Shown: positions 41,079-51,667, counted from the first letter of the stretch. The stretch is 64,000 nucleotides of DNA from CAZDDB01 sp963843285 (GCA_963843285.1 CAWJJO010000013.1:310001-374000), one strand, 5' to 3'. Numbers and translations are program-made. The notes: generated by a model not told the origin, from the letters alone.

Positions 41079-42764
41079 ATGAAGAAAAAAACAAGCCGTC
41101 GTGATTTTCTCAAGAATACATCAACAATAGCCGTCGCACTCACGCTCCCTGCTAGGTGGATCGAAGCCGCGCCTTCATTTGACATTGTGCTCAGAGGCGG
41201 AACGATTCTTGACGGAACGGGCGGTCCCGCATATCAGGCGGATCTGGGAATCCGTGGCGACACGATCGCGGCAATCGGATCGATTTCTGCCGACCAGGGC
41301 AAGCAATCGGTGGACATCTCAGGATTCCAGATTTGTCCAGGATTTGTAGACATTCATTCGCATTCGGACGGCAGCATTCTGGTGTACCCAAATTCCGAGA
41401 GTCGTGTATATCAAGGAGTTACCACAGAATTGACCGGCAATTGCGGCGGTTCCGCTGCGCCGGTTGCGGGTGCGAACGCAGAGCAGGCGTTCGATAAATG
41501 GCGTAAGGAAGAAGGAATTAGCGCAAAATGGACGGATGTCGCATCTTACTTTGCCGCACTAGAGCAAACACGCATCTCGATCAACCAGGGTCTCTTGCTT
41601 GGCCAGGGTACGATACGTGAAAACACGATCGGACTTGTCGATCGCAATGTGACAGCCGACGAGCTGAAACAGATCCTTCGAGCCACGGATGAAGGGATGG
41701 ACCAGGGGGCATTTGGGATTTCTACGGGATTAGAGTACACGCCGGGGACGTACACGCCGACAGATGAAATCGTGGAGATGGCCCGCATCGCGTCCCGTTA
41801 CGGCGGACTGTATGCCTCGCACACGCGAAATGAAGTGGATCGTACACTGGAAGCCGTCCTGGAGGCCATTGATATCGGTCGCCGCGCAGGAGTCCGCGTC
41901 GAAGTCTCACATCTCAAAGTATGCGGCAAGAATAACTGGCACAGGCAGCATGCTTCGATTGAGCTGATCGAATCGGCAAGGCGGGATGGGATCGAAGTGT
42001 TTGCGGATATTTATCCGTATACCGCATATTCCACTGGGCTGGATCTTTTCTTGCAGCCGTGGGCGCGTGAGGGTGGAAATGCAGAGATGGTCAAGAAGTT
42101 GCGCGATTCCAAGTTGCGCGCCCAAATCCGGAAAGAAGCGGAGAACTACATTCGGAACCTGGAACCTGGAGACTACGATTTGATCGTGATCAGCAGCTTA
42201 TCAACAGAAAAGAACAGACCGCTTGTCGGCAAGAATGTCGCGGAGATCGCCTCGATCTGGAAGATGGAACCTGCGGATGCGCTTCTCCGGCTGCTGGAGG
42301 AAGAAGAGGGAGATGCTTCCTACATCGGTCATGCGATGAGTCCGGAAAATGTCGAGATGGTAATGTCGCATCCGCTCGTCATGATCGGATCGGATGGGTA
42401 CGCAATGGCGCCCACGGGAAAAGCCACGCAGTCCAGACCGCATCCCCGGTCTTATGGAGCGTATCCGCGCGTACTTGCACAATACTGGCGCGAGCGCAAA
42501 ATCTTTGATCTTCCAACCGCAATCAAAAAGATGACCAGCATGCCGGCCGATCAGATGGGAATTCCCGACCGCGGCCGTATCGCAAAAGGGAAAAAAGCCG
42601 ATCTGGTAGTCTTTGATTCGAATACTGTAAAAGACGAAGCAACATTCGAGAATCCGCAACGTTACCCTGACGGCATCAGTTATGTTCTTGTGAACGGAGC
42701 ATTCGTGATTGAGAAGGGCAAGCACAACGGCGCGCGTCCGGGAAGAGTCCTCCGCAAAGCATAG
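41079..42764 (+). CDS. N-acyl-D-amino-acid deacylase family amidohydrolase
   Basis: 561 residues from ATG 41079. A twin-arginine-like signal (TSRRDFLKN) suggests export in folded form. Amidohydrolase motifs are DIHSHSDGS, ASHTRNE, VSHLKVCG and MIGSDGYAM. D-aminoacylases release D-amino acids from N-acyl forms; dihydroorotase-like or phenylhydantoinase relatives share the fold. Single gene. Confidence 0.87.
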   Translation: MKKKTSRRDFLKNTSTIAVALTLPARWIEAAPSFDIVLRGGTILDGTGGPAYQADLGIRGDTIAAIGSISADQGKQSVDISGFQICPGFVDIHSHSDGSILVYPNSESRVYQGVTTELTGNCGGSAAPVAGANAEQAFDKWRKEEGISAKWTDVASYFAALEQTRISINQGLLLGQGTIRENTIGLVDRNVTADELKQILRATDEGMDQGAFGISTGLEYTPGTYTPTDEIVEMARIASRYGGLYASHTRNEVDRTLEAVLEAIDIGRRAGVRVEVSHLKVCGKNNWHRQHASIELIESARRDGIEVFADIYPYTAYSTGLDLFLQPWAREGGNAEMVKKLRDSKLRAQIRKEAENYIRNLEPGDYDLIVISSLSTEKNRPLVGKNVAEIASIWKMEPADALLRLLEEEEGDASYIGHAMSPENVEMVMSHPLVMIGSDGYAMAPTGKATQSRPHPRSYGAYPRVLAQYWRERKIFDLPTAIKKMTSMPADQMGIPDRGRIAKGKKADLVVFDSNTVKDEATFENPQRYPDGISYVLVNGAFVIEKGKHNGARPGRVLRKA

Positions 42765-42776
42765 GGACCACAGGCT

Positions 42777-42828
42777 ATGGAGCACAGGCGCCCCGCCTGC
42801 ATTATGGGCCGCAGGCTTCCAGCCTGCA
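42777..42828. repeat. Dispersed palindromic repeat, family C copy 2
   Basis: About 52 bp: ATGGAGCACAGGCGCCCCGC, CTGCATTATGGGCC and GCAGGCTTCCAGCCTGC. Close copy of 21711-21763. It lies 12 bases after the deacylase stop codon. Confidence 0.85.
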
Positions 42829-42905
42829 TTCAAGATCACGTCTGATCTCGAAATTCCGAACATCCCCTCTCCATCCATGATAAAATCTCCGTTTCACTCG
42901 ACACC

Positions 42906-45900
42906 ATGATTGGAACAAAACTCGCAAATCGTTATGAGATTCTCCGCGAACTTGGGCGCGGTGGAATGGGCGTAGTGTATCTGGCCAACGATCCGGTGCT
43001 GGAGCGTGAAGTTGCCATTAAAGTGATTACGCCTGATATGGTTAGTCCGGAAACTGCAGAACGCTTCCGGCGGGAAGCCCGCGTCGTTGCCAAGATGGAC
43101 CATCCCGCGATCGTGTCCGTTCATGACAGCGGAGAACATGAAGGCGCCCTGTTTTTTGTCATGCCTCTTGTGGAAGGCACCAATCTGCGCGCGTTGTTGC
43201 GCAATCAATCCATTCGCCTGGGCCAACTGGTGGATCTGGCCATTCAAGTTGCCGAGGCGCTGGAGTACAGCCATTCCCGCGGAATTGTGCACCGGGACAT
43301 CAAGCCGGAAAACATTATGGTGACTACGAAGGAAGGGGAAGGAGTCCGTGTGCGAGTCATGGATTTCGGCCTGGCGATGGCTTCAACGCAAGATCGAATC
43401 ACCAAGACAGCTACAATTGTGGGAACTGTGGCGTACATGAGTCCGGAGCAAGTCACGGGAAGAGAGGTGGATGCCCGATCTGACATTTATTCCTTTGGCA
43501 CCGTACTATACGAATGTCTTGTTGGGCAGACCCCGTTTGCAGGTGAAGTTCAGGCTCTCGTGTATCGCATCTCCCATGAGCTTCCTCTGCCGTTGAAATC
43601 TGTGCAAACCGAGGTGGACGAAGAAGTCGAGGAGATCATCTTGCGTTGTCTGGAGAAAGAGCCGGCCAAACGCCCCAGCGGCAAGGAGATCGTAGAAGCG
43701 CTGTCTTCCTACCGCGCCAAGCTTCAGGGCAGCGGACGCCATGAGAGCATGTTGCCGACAGCGTCACATCTCGGGCTCCAGGCCCCACGCCGCAACGTGC
43801 GGCCGTTCGTTGGACGGGACAAAGAATTTGCCGAACTACAGCGTCGCCTCCATGCGGCGATTGCCGGAGAGTGCCAGTTGGTGCTGGTCGGTGGTGAAGC
43901 AGGAATCGGGAAAAGTCGTTTGCTGGAGGAATTGGAGGGTCTTGCGAAGGTACGCAACATCCTGGTTCTTCACGGCCGTTTTATCGAGATCGAACATTCC
44001 CTTCCTTACCAGGGTTACTGTGAAGCCATTCAGGAGTATTTCCGCTCTCGCAGTCTTACGGCTACCCCTGTTGATTTTTCCGATCTGGCTGCCGATCTAG
44101 TCTCTCTTTTCCCTGTGTTGGCAGAAATCAAAGAACTTGGAGGTCGTTCCGGCGAATCCGAAAAAACCACCGAAGGCAGAGCGAAAAAATTTGAGGATCG
44201 CACGTACATTTTTGAGCTATTGGCGCGCACGCTTACGCGAATGGCGGGCGGACAGCCGATGGTGTTGCTGATGGAAGATCTTCACGCTGCCGATGTATCG
44301 TTGGAAGCGCTCGATTATATGGTTCGGAGACTCGGACCTACCCCTACGCTCATTGTCGGAACGTATCGCAGCACGGAGATCGACAAGAAGCACCGGCTTT
44401 CCAGATTGCTGGGCAGCTTTAAAGGCGACCGGCGGTTTGCGCAGATCCTGCTGGGTCCGATGTCTGCTTCCGATCACCGTCTTTTCCTGGAAAAACTGAT
44501 CGGCGGTCAGGACCTGGAAGAATTCCTTGCAAAAAAATTCTTTGAGGCAACAGAAGGAAATCCGTACTTTACTACAGAATTAGTAAGATCATTAATGGAT
44601 TCCGGCGCGATTGTCCGCGATGACACGGGCGGGTTTCATCTTTCCAGCGATACGGCGCTTTCCCTGGATGAGTTGCCTGCAACGATCCAGCAAGCCGTAG
44701 AAGAACGCATCGAGCGGTTACCGGAAAACTTGCGGGAATTGCTGTCTCTAACATCGGTTCTGGGACGCACGTTTGAGTTCGCGCATCTGGAAACACTGGC
44801 GGTCGATCAGGAAGATCTCGAAGGGGCGGTGGAGCAACTGGCGCGCGCTGGTTTTATCGAAGAAGACCGGCAGTCCCGGTCTGATCGCCTTTCGTTTTCC
44901 AGCGGGGTTCTGCGCGATGTCTTATACGCCTCCTTACCGAGGCGCAAGAGACGGAGTCTGCACAGGAAGCATGCGGAAGAACTGGAAAAGCGCAACCAGG
45001 GCCGATTGGAGCGGGTCTATCCGCAATTGTTCGAGCATTATGTACAGGCGGATGTTCCGGAAAAAGTCAGTGAATATGGCTTTTTGTTGGCAAGAAAATC
45101 GTTAGGCGCCTTCAGCCCGGAAGATTGCATTCGAGTGACGCAGACCGTCGTTGATTTTCTGGAGGATGATGCCGGCAATCCGATTGCGAAAGCGGAAGCG
45201 AAAGTGTTGCTGGCTTCCGCGCACCGGATGACCGGGAATACGGCGGCTGCGCTAAAGGAACTCGATGAAGCCGTGCGTATCTATGAAGAGGAAAAGCAAA
45301 GTGCCGGCGCTCTGGAGTGCATCGTGATTGCCGCAGACATCGCCTGGCACGGACTGAAAGTAGACGACACACGGCGATGGGTGGATCGGGGCCTGCAATT
45401 GGCTCGCAAAATCGGCGACACAACGAGTCTACCCAAGCTATTATCGCTGGCTGCAACCGTAGCAAATTTGCGCGGGGAATATAAGAAGGCGCAGGAATAC
45501 CTGGAAGAAGCCGAACGGATGAAACCGCCAAAAGAGGATGTTGCTCAGCCGTTTGTTTCCGGCGGAGTCTTATCCGTTGCGCTTGCAAGCCCGTGCGAAG
45601 TGCAGCACCCTGCCAATGTATTTACCAACGAAGAAGCGGAAGTGCTCGCCAACGTTTTTGAAACGCTGGTGACAACGGATGCTCAGGGGAATCTGGTTCC
45701 GCATCTCTGCGAACGCTGGGAGACACTAAACGAAGGCGCCATGTTCCTGTTTGTTTTGCGGAAAGATATCCGGTTGCACGATGGAAGGCGCTTGACGGCG
45801 CAGGAAGTCAAAGCGTCGTTCGAGCACGGAATCCGGCGCGCCACCCGCGCCACACCGCCGGCTTTTGCTCCCATTCGCGGCGCAACAGAATTTCTGAGCG

Positions 45901-48512
45901 GAACAGCAACTCACGTATCCGGCGTCGTGGCGCTGTCGGAAAACATCGTCGAATTTCAATTGAGCGAGAAGATCTCCATCTATCCTGCTCTGCTGACCGA
46001 TCTTCGGACAGCGATTGCTGTTCCAGGCTCCCGTTCGGATGAGTTTGTAGGAACGGGACCGTTCCGGCTGACTTCGTTCCGTCCCGAAAACATCGTTCTG
46101 GAACGGGATCCGGAATACTGGAAGGGAATCAGTCCACTGGTGGATTCAGTCCATTTTCACGCAAAGCTGAATTCTGCAGAAATCGCTGATGGATTTCGGG
46201 CCGGGAGATTTGATCTGGTTCGTGACCTGTTGCCCGAAGACCTGGAAGAAATTCTTCGAGAAAGCAGGTTGCAGGCAGGTCTCGCCGAAACGCCTCAAAA
46301 GAACGTGTACTTTGTGCTGTTCAACAATTCCTCCGCGCTGGGACAGGTTCCCGCGCTTCGGGAGGCGATGGCGGGAGTAGCACGAATGCACGATCTTGTC
46401 CCCAGCACGGTAGGACGGCTCGCCCAACCTGCACAAGGCTTGCTGCCGCCTGGAATTCTGGGACACGATCCGGGGAAACGAGGCGTTTCCATGTCACTGG
46501 ACAAGGCAAAAGAACTCATTCATTCTGCAGGACTCTCTCTCCCGATTCGAATGCGCGCCTCCGTTCAGCCGGTGCTGCAAGACCGATACGGCGCTCTGAC
46601 TCGAGCCTTGTTCAAACTCTGGTCCGAAATTGGAGTGGAAATTACCATCCAGACACCGGATCAGGCCACGTTCAACGACACGTGGATCAACAACGAAGGA
46701 ATCGACCTGCTGATCGGCAGATGGATCGGAGACTATGACGATCCTGATACGTTTACCTACAGTCTCTTTCATTCGCAAATAGGAGAATTGCGGAAATACT
46801 ATTCTTCTAATGAATTAGACGTAAAAATGGAGAAGGCCCGTATGGAAAGGCAACCGGAAATCCGGGAACGCCTCTACCGGGAAATCGAAAATTCTCTGAT
46901 GAGCCAGGGAATTCTGCATCCTCTTTTTCATGATATCGATTATCGTGTGGCCGCCTCCTCCGTACAGCGGCTCGCGCTCTCCAACACTCCACCTTTCGTG
47001 AATTACGCCTCCCTGGCAAAAGCGGAGGGAGCTGCTTTGACTCGCGCGGACAAAACCGTGCAGGGAATTTTCCGGGTGCCGATCTGGGGGGAAATCCGCA
47101 GTCTGGATCCTTCTTTAACCATTACTGGCGCACAGGCTACTGTGTTTCCGGCGATCTTCGAAACATTGACACGGGCCGCCGATGGAGCCCGGATTGCGCC
47201 GTGGCTTGCTTCTTCGTTTCAGGCAGAGGAAGGAGGTAGAAGATTTCGCTTCCATCTGAGGGACGGAGTGAAATTTCATGACGGACGCCGCCTCACAGCC
47301 CGGGATGTCCGCTTCTCCTTTGAACGATTGCTGCAAATGAAAGATAGCCAGAATTCCTGGCTCCTCTCACCGATCCGGGGCGCCGGCCGCCTCATCCAAG
47401 GAGAAACTACAGAATTAGAAGGATTCCGCATACTTTCCGCGCTGGAATTTGTTGTGGATTTAGACAAACCGTTGTCATTTTTCCCGGCCATTTTGGCCTA
47501 CACACCAATGGCAATCCTGCCGGAAGGAACAGGCGCAGTTTTTGGAAACTGGCGATCCGGATGCATCGGAACCGGACCTTTTCGTGTGATCGATTTCGAG
47601 CCGGAAAGCGGGTTGAAAGTGGAAGCGAATCCTTCTTACTGGATTCCTGGACTCCCCCGAACAGACGGAATGGAATTCACACTCCGATGTTCTCCAGCGC
47701 AGACGCTGGAAGGATTCCGAAGCGGCCGCTTCCACGTTGCCTGGAATCTGGTGCCGTCGGATGCTGAAACTTTGCTCCATGAAGCCGAATTCGCTTCGAA
47801 ATACCAGGAGACGCCAAGTCTTTCCACGCAATATCTGGCAATGAACGTGCGGAAGGGACCAATGGCGGACGAAGGTCTTCGGCAAAGATTCGTTCAGTCC
47901 GTGGACTGGGATGCGCTGGTTCGAAGGAAACTGGGGCGTTTTGTCTTTCCCGCTCGCAGTCTGACTCCTCCTTCCCTGCTGGGCTACGAGCAGCCTCAAA
48001 GAACATTTTCCGGTCCGTCAGCGAAAAAGACATTTGAGCCGGTGGAGTTGACTGCAGCCCTGCACAGCGTTTTTTGGAGCAAGTATGAATCGTTTAGGAA
48101 GGAGCTTCTGGAAATATTGCACGAAAAAGGATTCATAATCCGTGTACTGGAAGGAAAGATCGAGGATATGCAAAGGCCCGAATGCGATTTTCAACTATCC
48201 AACTGGATTGCCGATTATCCCGACCCGGATAGCTTCCTGTACGGTATGCTTCATTCGACAACAGGCATTATCGGGCATCTTTGCGGCGTCCAGGACACGG
48301 AGCGTCTCCTGGAAAGAGCCCGGACGGAGACAGACTTTGCGGCCAGGCAATCTTTGTACAGACAGGTCGAAGACATCATCCAGAAACGGCACTATGTTGT
48401 TCCTCTCTTCCATGAGCAGAACTACTGCTTCGTTCGCCCGGAAGTGAGCGACGTCCACTTGAATTTCTTTGATCCGATTCTCGCCTTCGAAAAAATCTCC
48501 CTCAGCATGTAG
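42906..48512 (+). CDS. Ser/Thr kinase - AAA ATPase - TPR - double SBP family 5 fusion
   Basis: 1868 residues without signal peptide or clear membrane segment. Residues about 8-275 are a complete Hanks kinase (GRGGMG, VAIK, HRDIKPEN, DFGLA). About 300-560 is an AAA/NACHT-like ATPase (GGEAGIGKSRL Walker A, VLLMEDLHAAD Walker B). About 740-875 has TPR-like helices. About 887-1380 and 1387-1868 are two solute-binding-protein family 5 domains (oligopeptide-binding type), each with the FETL, LHDGRRLTA/FHDGRRLTA and GTGPFR hallmarks. Cytoplasmic family 5 domains as sensors are known from SgrR-type regulators, so this may be a ligand-sensing kinase (inference). Confidence 0.85.
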   Translation: MIGTKLANRYEILRELGRGGMGVVYLANDPVLEREVAIKVITPDMVSPETAERFRREARVVAKMDHPAIVSVHDSGEHEGALFFVMPLVEGTNLRALLRNQSIRLGQLVDLAIQVAEALEYSHSRGIVHRDIKPENIMVTTKEGEGVRVRVMDFGLAMASTQDRITKTATIVGTVAYMSPEQVTGREVDARSDIYSFGTVLYECLVGQTPFAGEVQALVYRISHELPLPLKSVQTEVDEEVEEIILRCLEKEPAKRPSGKEIVEALSSYRAKLQGSGRHESMLPTASHLGLQAPRRNVRPFVGRDKEFAELQRRLHAAIAGECQLVLVGGEAGIGKSRLLEELEGLAKVRNILVLHGRFIEIEHSLPYQGYCEAIQEYFRSRSLTATPVDFSDLAADLVSLFPVLAEIKELGGRSGESEKTTEGRAKKFEDRTYIFELLARTLTRMAGGQPMVLLMEDLHAADVSLEALDYMVRRLGPTPTLIVGTYRSTEIDKKHRLSRLLGSFKGDRRFAQILLGPMSASDHRLFLEKLIGGQDLEEFLAKKFFEATEGNPYFTTELVRSLMDSGAIVRDDTGGFHLSSDTALSLDELPATIQQAVEERIERLPENLRELLSLTSVLGRTFEFAHLETLAVDQEDLEGAVEQLARAGFIEEDRQSRSDRLSFSSGVLRDVLYASLPRRKRRSLHRKHAEELEKRNQGRLERVYPQLFEHYVQADVPEKVSEYGFLLARKSLGAFSPEDCIRVTQTVVDFLEDDAGNPIAKAEAKVLLASAHRMTGNTAAALKELDEAVRIYEEEKQSAGALECIVIAADIAWHGLKVDDTRRWVDRGLQLARKIGDTTSLPKLLSLAATVANLRGEYKKAQEYLEEAERMKPPKEDVAQPFVSGGVLSVALASPCEVQHPANVFTNEEAEVLANVFETLVTTDAQGNLVPHLCERWETLNEGAMFLFVLRKDIRLHDGRRLTAQEVKASFEHGIRRATRATPPAFAPIRGATEFLSGTATHVSGVVALSENIVEFQLSEKISIYPALLTDLRTAIAVPGSRSDEFVGTGPFRLTSFRPENIVLERDPEYWKGISPLVDSVHFHAKLNSAEIADGFRAGRFDLVRDLLPEDLEEILRESRLQAGLAETPQKNVYFVLFNNSSALGQVPALREAMAGVARMHDLVPSTVGRLAQPAQGLLPPGILGHDPGKRGVSMSLDKAKELIHSAGLSLPIRMRASVQPVLQDRYGALTRALFKLWSEIGVEITIQTPDQATFNDTWINNEGIDLLIGRWIGDYDDPDTFTYSLFHSQIGELRKYYSSNELDVKMEKARMERQPEIRERLYREIENSLMSQGILHPLFHDIDYRVAASSVQRLALSNTPPFVNYASLAKAEGAALTRADKTVQGIFRVPIWGEIRSLDPSLTITGAQATVFPAIFETLTRAADGARIAPWLASSFQAEEGGRRFRFHLRDGVKFHDGRRLTARDVRFSFERLLQMKDSQNSWLLSPIRGAGRLIQGETTELEGFRILSALEFVVDLDKPLSFFPAILAYTPMAILPEGTGAVFGNWRSGCIGTGPFRVIDFEPESGLKVEANPSYWIPGLPRTDGMEFTLRCSPAQTLEGFRSGRFHVAWNLVPSDAETLLHEAEFASKYQETPSLSTQYLAMNVRKGPMADEGLRQRFVQSVDWDALVRRKLGRFVFPARSLTPPSLLGYEQPQRTFSGPSAKKTFEPVELTAALHSVFWSKYESFRKELLEILHEKGFIIRVLEGKIEDMQRPECDFQLSNWIADYPDPDSFLYGMLHSTTGIIGHLCGVQDTERLLERARTETDFAARQSLYRQVEDIIQKRHYVVPLFHEQNYCFVRPEVSDVHLNFFDPILAFEKISLSM

Positions 48513-48540
48513 CCGATTTTCAAAATCTGATAACACCCTG

Positions 48541-51219
48541 TTAATTGTACCGCGACGGTTCAATGCCAGGAATTCCTTCTGCGATGATCAAACTGGAAAG
48601 CACTTCCACTTCGGCCAGTACAATTCTCGAACCATCCGGCGAAATCGCGAACGTATCAATTTTACGATCTGCATCAAAGCCTGCGATCGGACGCCGGGTG
48701 GCACGAGTGTCCTGCCCTGAAAGAAAATCTTGCGCAAATACTCCCCAGTTGCCATTCGCATCTTCATCGACAAAGACAATCGACTTTCCGTCAGGCATCC
48801 AGCGCATCCTTCCACCAACGCGATCCCGATTACTAACCTCAATTTCAAAAGGCAGAGTCGTGCCGGTTTCTATCTCCACTACTCGCTCATACGTGAACCG
48901 GTCGTTCAATGATTGCTTGTAGAAGCCGTAACTCGCAAAACGTCCGTCCGGAGAAATTTCCGGCCATTGCGTAAGCCCGGACGCTATTCGCGCCGCTCCG
49001 GACCCATCCGGATGAATTCTCCAGATTCCACGGATCTCCAAATCAGGATTGTACGAGTTGTAAACAATCCACTTTCCATCCGCAGTCATAGAGGGATTTT
49101 CGGCATCCACGCCATCAGTGGTAACCTGGCGCGCGCTGCTACCATCGTTATTGGCCATCCAGATTTCGAAATGTCCATTCCGGTTGGAGCTCCACAGGAT
49201 GTACTTCCCATCGGGACTGTAAGCAGGGTCCCAATCCTCCGCAACATCTTCTGTGACTCGTCTTAGTCCGCGGGATCCCGTCGAAAGATCCCACAGATCA
49301 AGATTACCCCCCATGTTGGAGGAAAACAGAATGCGTTTGCCATCGGCGAAATAAGATGGCTGGCGATTCGCGCTGTTGCCGCGCGTCAGCCATGAGGAAG
49401 ATGCAGTGCTCTGTAAATCCCCCAGTTTGATTTCACGAAGATTTTCCCGAAGTGATGCAGAGTGCAGGATGATGCGCCCTTTGCCCGCAATGTCCATAAT
49501 TTCGCCTGCAGACGGCGCCCAGAGAACCTCCTCACGTTTCCCGGTCTCCACATCGTGAAGAAACAAAGTGCTTGCTCCGCGTATTTGAAAGAGGGCGACT
49601 CCTGTTTCCGGAACAAAATAGGCAATCTGGTTTTTCGTTCCTGACCAGACGGCCGCGGTGGGGGAAAACGTAGCAAGAATCCATTGCGTCTTTTTGTTCT
49701 TTAAATCGATCAATGCGATTGCGTCTCTACTCCCGTAATTGCCCTGGTTGATTACGGTCGCAACCAGGTAACGACCATCCGGGGACCAGCGGACAGAATT
49801 GAGCTGGCGATTTTTGATGACAGTGATTTCTTGAAGATTAGATCCATCTTGATTCACGATCAGAAATTGGGAGTCCGGCCCTCCTTCACCCGGTTTCCAT
49901 CGTATGAAAGCGATCTGTTTTCCATCCGCAGACCAATCGGCGCTTGCCACATCGTCGGTTACCTTTCGAGGGTCGCCTCCCAGAACGGGCACGCGATAGA
50001 GCGATCCGGTGGTGTCTTGCTTGCGAACGAACAGAAGGAATGAGCCATCCGGAGAAAAACGGGGAAAATCGTCCGGTCCTTGAGTCAACGCAATTTCATT
50101 CCCGCCCTGCATTTGTTTCAACCAGATGCGAGGTGAGCCGTCACGATCCGAGCGGAAGGCAACCAGTTGTCCATTTGGAGAAATTGCAGGAGAGGAATCA
50201 GAGCCTGAATACGTGAGAGTGCGCAAAACAACGAGTTTTTCCGGAGGCTTCCTGCCGTACCAGTAAGCAAGAGCGCCTCCTGCGATCAGCGCAACAATCG
50301 CGACCAGCGGCAGCAGTAAGCTCCGGCGCGGCTTTACGCTTTGAGATGGCGCCGTTTCACCCGACACACTGATCTCTGCGAAATGATCGCGCAGCCTTTG
50401 CAGATCGCGCGCAAGATCTCGCGTTGAGGCATAACGTTCTTGAGGATCTTTCGCCATGCAGCGCTCCACGATCCAGCGAACGGGAGCGGGAGCAGACATT
50501 TGCAAAGACGAGAAATCAGGGTCTTCCCGGATCACAGCTGCCATGGTTTCAGGTACCGTCTCTTTTTTGAAAACTTGGTTTCCTGTCAACATTTCACACA
50601 GGATGGAGCCAAACGAAAATTGGTCGGACCGAAAATCGACCATTCGACCTGCTGCTTGTTCCGGTGACATATAGCCCGCCGTGCCAAGCACGATCCCTGC
50701 GCTGGTTTGCGTTTGCAGAGTAGACACATCGTGGGTCACGGGATCGGTGAGTTTTGCGAGTCCGAAATCCAGGATTTTCAAAAAACCGTCGCCCGTAATC
50801 ATAAGATTTTGCGGTTTCAAATCACGGTGAACGATTCCGGCTTCATGAGCCTTCGCGAGACCGTCCGCAAATTGGGATGCAATTGCAATCACCTTTCTTA
50901 AAGAAAGGCGCCCAGAGTTTAAAATTTCATGCAGGTTTTTGCCATCTACAAACTCCATGGCAATGTATGCTTTTTCCTCGGCAAAACCGGCATCGTAGAT
51001 GGTGATGATCGCAGGATGATTGAGCGCGGAAGCAGCACGCGCCTCCTGTTCAAAACGCATCACGCGTTCCGTGTGCGAAGCAAATTCAGACGGGAGGACT
51101 TTCAGCGCGACATCGCGCCCGAGCCTCGTATCCCTGGCACGATACACTTCGCCCATTCCCCCGGAACCAAGCGGAGACTGAATTTCATACGGGCCCAGCC
51201 GCTCACGAATCGACAACAC
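48541..51219 (-). CDS. Ser/Thr kinase with C-terminal TolB-like propeller
   Basis: 892 residues from GTG 51219; the frame runs to 51342, but that part contains a dispersed repeat half-copy and no kinase sequence. Kinase motifs are complete (GSGGMGEVYRA, VALKVL, HRDLKPQN, DFGLA). One membrane segment (LLLPLVAIVALIAGGALAYWYG) follows at about residue 305, then about 550 residues of WD40/TolB-like repeats (SPDGxxL, WSxDGK, FSPDGS) outside the membrane. This architecture is common in Acidobacteriota. It is convergent with the giant kinase, stops 28 bases apart. Confidence 0.88.
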   Translation of the reverse strand: MLSIRERLGPYEIQSPLGSGGMGEVYRARDTRLGRDVALKVLPSEFASHTERVMRFEQEARAASALNHPAIITIYDAGFAEEKAYIAMEFVDGKNLHEILNSGRLSLRKVIAIASQFADGLAKAHEAGIVHRDLKPQNLMITGDGFLKILDFGLAKLTDPVTHDVSTLQTQTSAGIVLGTAGYMSPEQAAGRMVDFRSDQFSFGSILCEMLTGNQVFKKETVPETMAAVIREDPDFSSLQMSAPAPVRWIVERCMAKDPQERYASTRDLARDLQRLRDHFAEISVSGETAPSQSVKPRRSLLLPLVAIVALIAGGALAYWYGRKPPEKLVVLRTLTYSGSDSSPAISPNGQLVAFRSDRDGSPRIWLKQMQGGNEIALTQGPDDFPRFSPDGSFLLFVRKQDTTGSLYRVPVLGGDPRKVTDDVASADWSADGKQIAFIRWKPGEGGPDSQFLIVNQDGSNLQEITVIKNRQLNSVRWSPDGRYLVATVINQGNYGSRDAIALIDLKNKKTQWILATFSPTAAVWSGTKNQIAYFVPETGVALFQIRGASTLFLHDVETGKREEVLWAPSAGEIMDIAGKGRIILHSASLRENLREIKLGDLQSTASSSWLTRGNSANRQPSYFADGKRILFSSNMGGNLDLWDLSTGSRGLRRVTEDVAEDWDPAYSPDGKYILWSSNRNGHFEIWMANNDGSSARQVTTDGVDAENPSMTADGKWIVYNSYNPDLEIRGIWRIHPDGSGAARIASGLTQWPEISPDGRFASYGFYKQSLNDRFTYERVVEIETGTTLPFEIEVSNRDRVGGRMRWMPDGKSIVFVDEDANGNWGVFAQDFLSGQDTRATRRPIAGFDADRKIDTFAISPDGSRIVLAEVEVLSSLIIAEGIPGIEPSRYN

Positions 51220-51296
51220 GTGCGTTATTTTAACGAAGTTAACGCTATCGTGCCACTGGCTGCGTGTAAAAAGTTCGTAGTAGCCGGCGCTAGTGG

Positions 51297-51320
51297 AGCG
51301 CGGGCATCCCTGCCCGCCAG
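51297..51320. repeat. Half copy of dispersed repeat family A
   Basis: GCGCGGGCATCCCTGCCCGC hairpin, matching the left half of 26417-26483. It is upstream of the propeller kinase. Confidence 0.6.
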
Positions 51321-51356
51321 TCTCACTCTTACTGCGGAGCAATCGGAAAATACAAC

Positions 51357-51483
51357 GCGAAGAGCGCGGAAATCGCGGAGGGGGATTTTAGCACGGAAGC
51401 ACGGAATTCACAGAAAGAAAAACAACTGTTTTCATTCTGTGTTTCCGTTATTTTTTCCTCTCCGCGTTTTCTGCGCTCTCCGC
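51357..51483. repeat. Long nested inverted repeat
   Basis: Outer arms GCGAAGAGCGCGGAAATCGC and CTCCGCGTTTTCTGCGCTCT, inner arms with CACGGAATTCACAGAAAG and TTCTGTGTTTCCGT. It resembles the CACAAAG-type palindrome at 36877 in layout and fills most of the 327-base gap between the kinase and tRNA-Leu. Confidence 0.75.
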
Positions 51484-51546
51484 ATTGTATGCCTTCGCTT
51501 GCATCATGCCGTTACGCAACTTACAATTAGACGTCGTTTTCTGAAT

Positions 51547-51632
51547 GCCGGAGTGGCGGAACTGGCAGACGCACCAGACTCAAAATCTGGCGTCCTTTAC
51601 GGGACGTGTCGGTTCGACTCCGACCTCCGGCA
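51547..51632 (+). tRNA. tRNA-Leu (anticodon CAA)
   Basis: 86 nt. Acceptor stem GCCGGAG/CTCCGGC with discriminator A; anticodon stem CCAGA/TCTGG around loop CTCAAAA, giving anticodon CAA for UUG; long class II variable arm (CGTCC/GGACG); T-arm GTCGGTTCGACTCCGAC. CCA is not encoded; a T-run follows directly and may end transcription. Confidence 0.96.
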
Positions 51633-51667
51633 TTTTTCCTAATCCCATCCGCAAGAACGTCGCCCCT

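Noticed and set aside
51220..51342. N-terminal extension of the propeller kinase to the ATG at 51342
   Set aside because: The added residues come partly from a dispersed repeat and kinases of this type start just before the RLGPYEI segment.
50929..51642. 237-codon plus-strand frame covering the kinase start, repeat and tRNA
   Set aside because: It runs across three unrelated features, including tRNA-Leu, so it cannot be a real gene.
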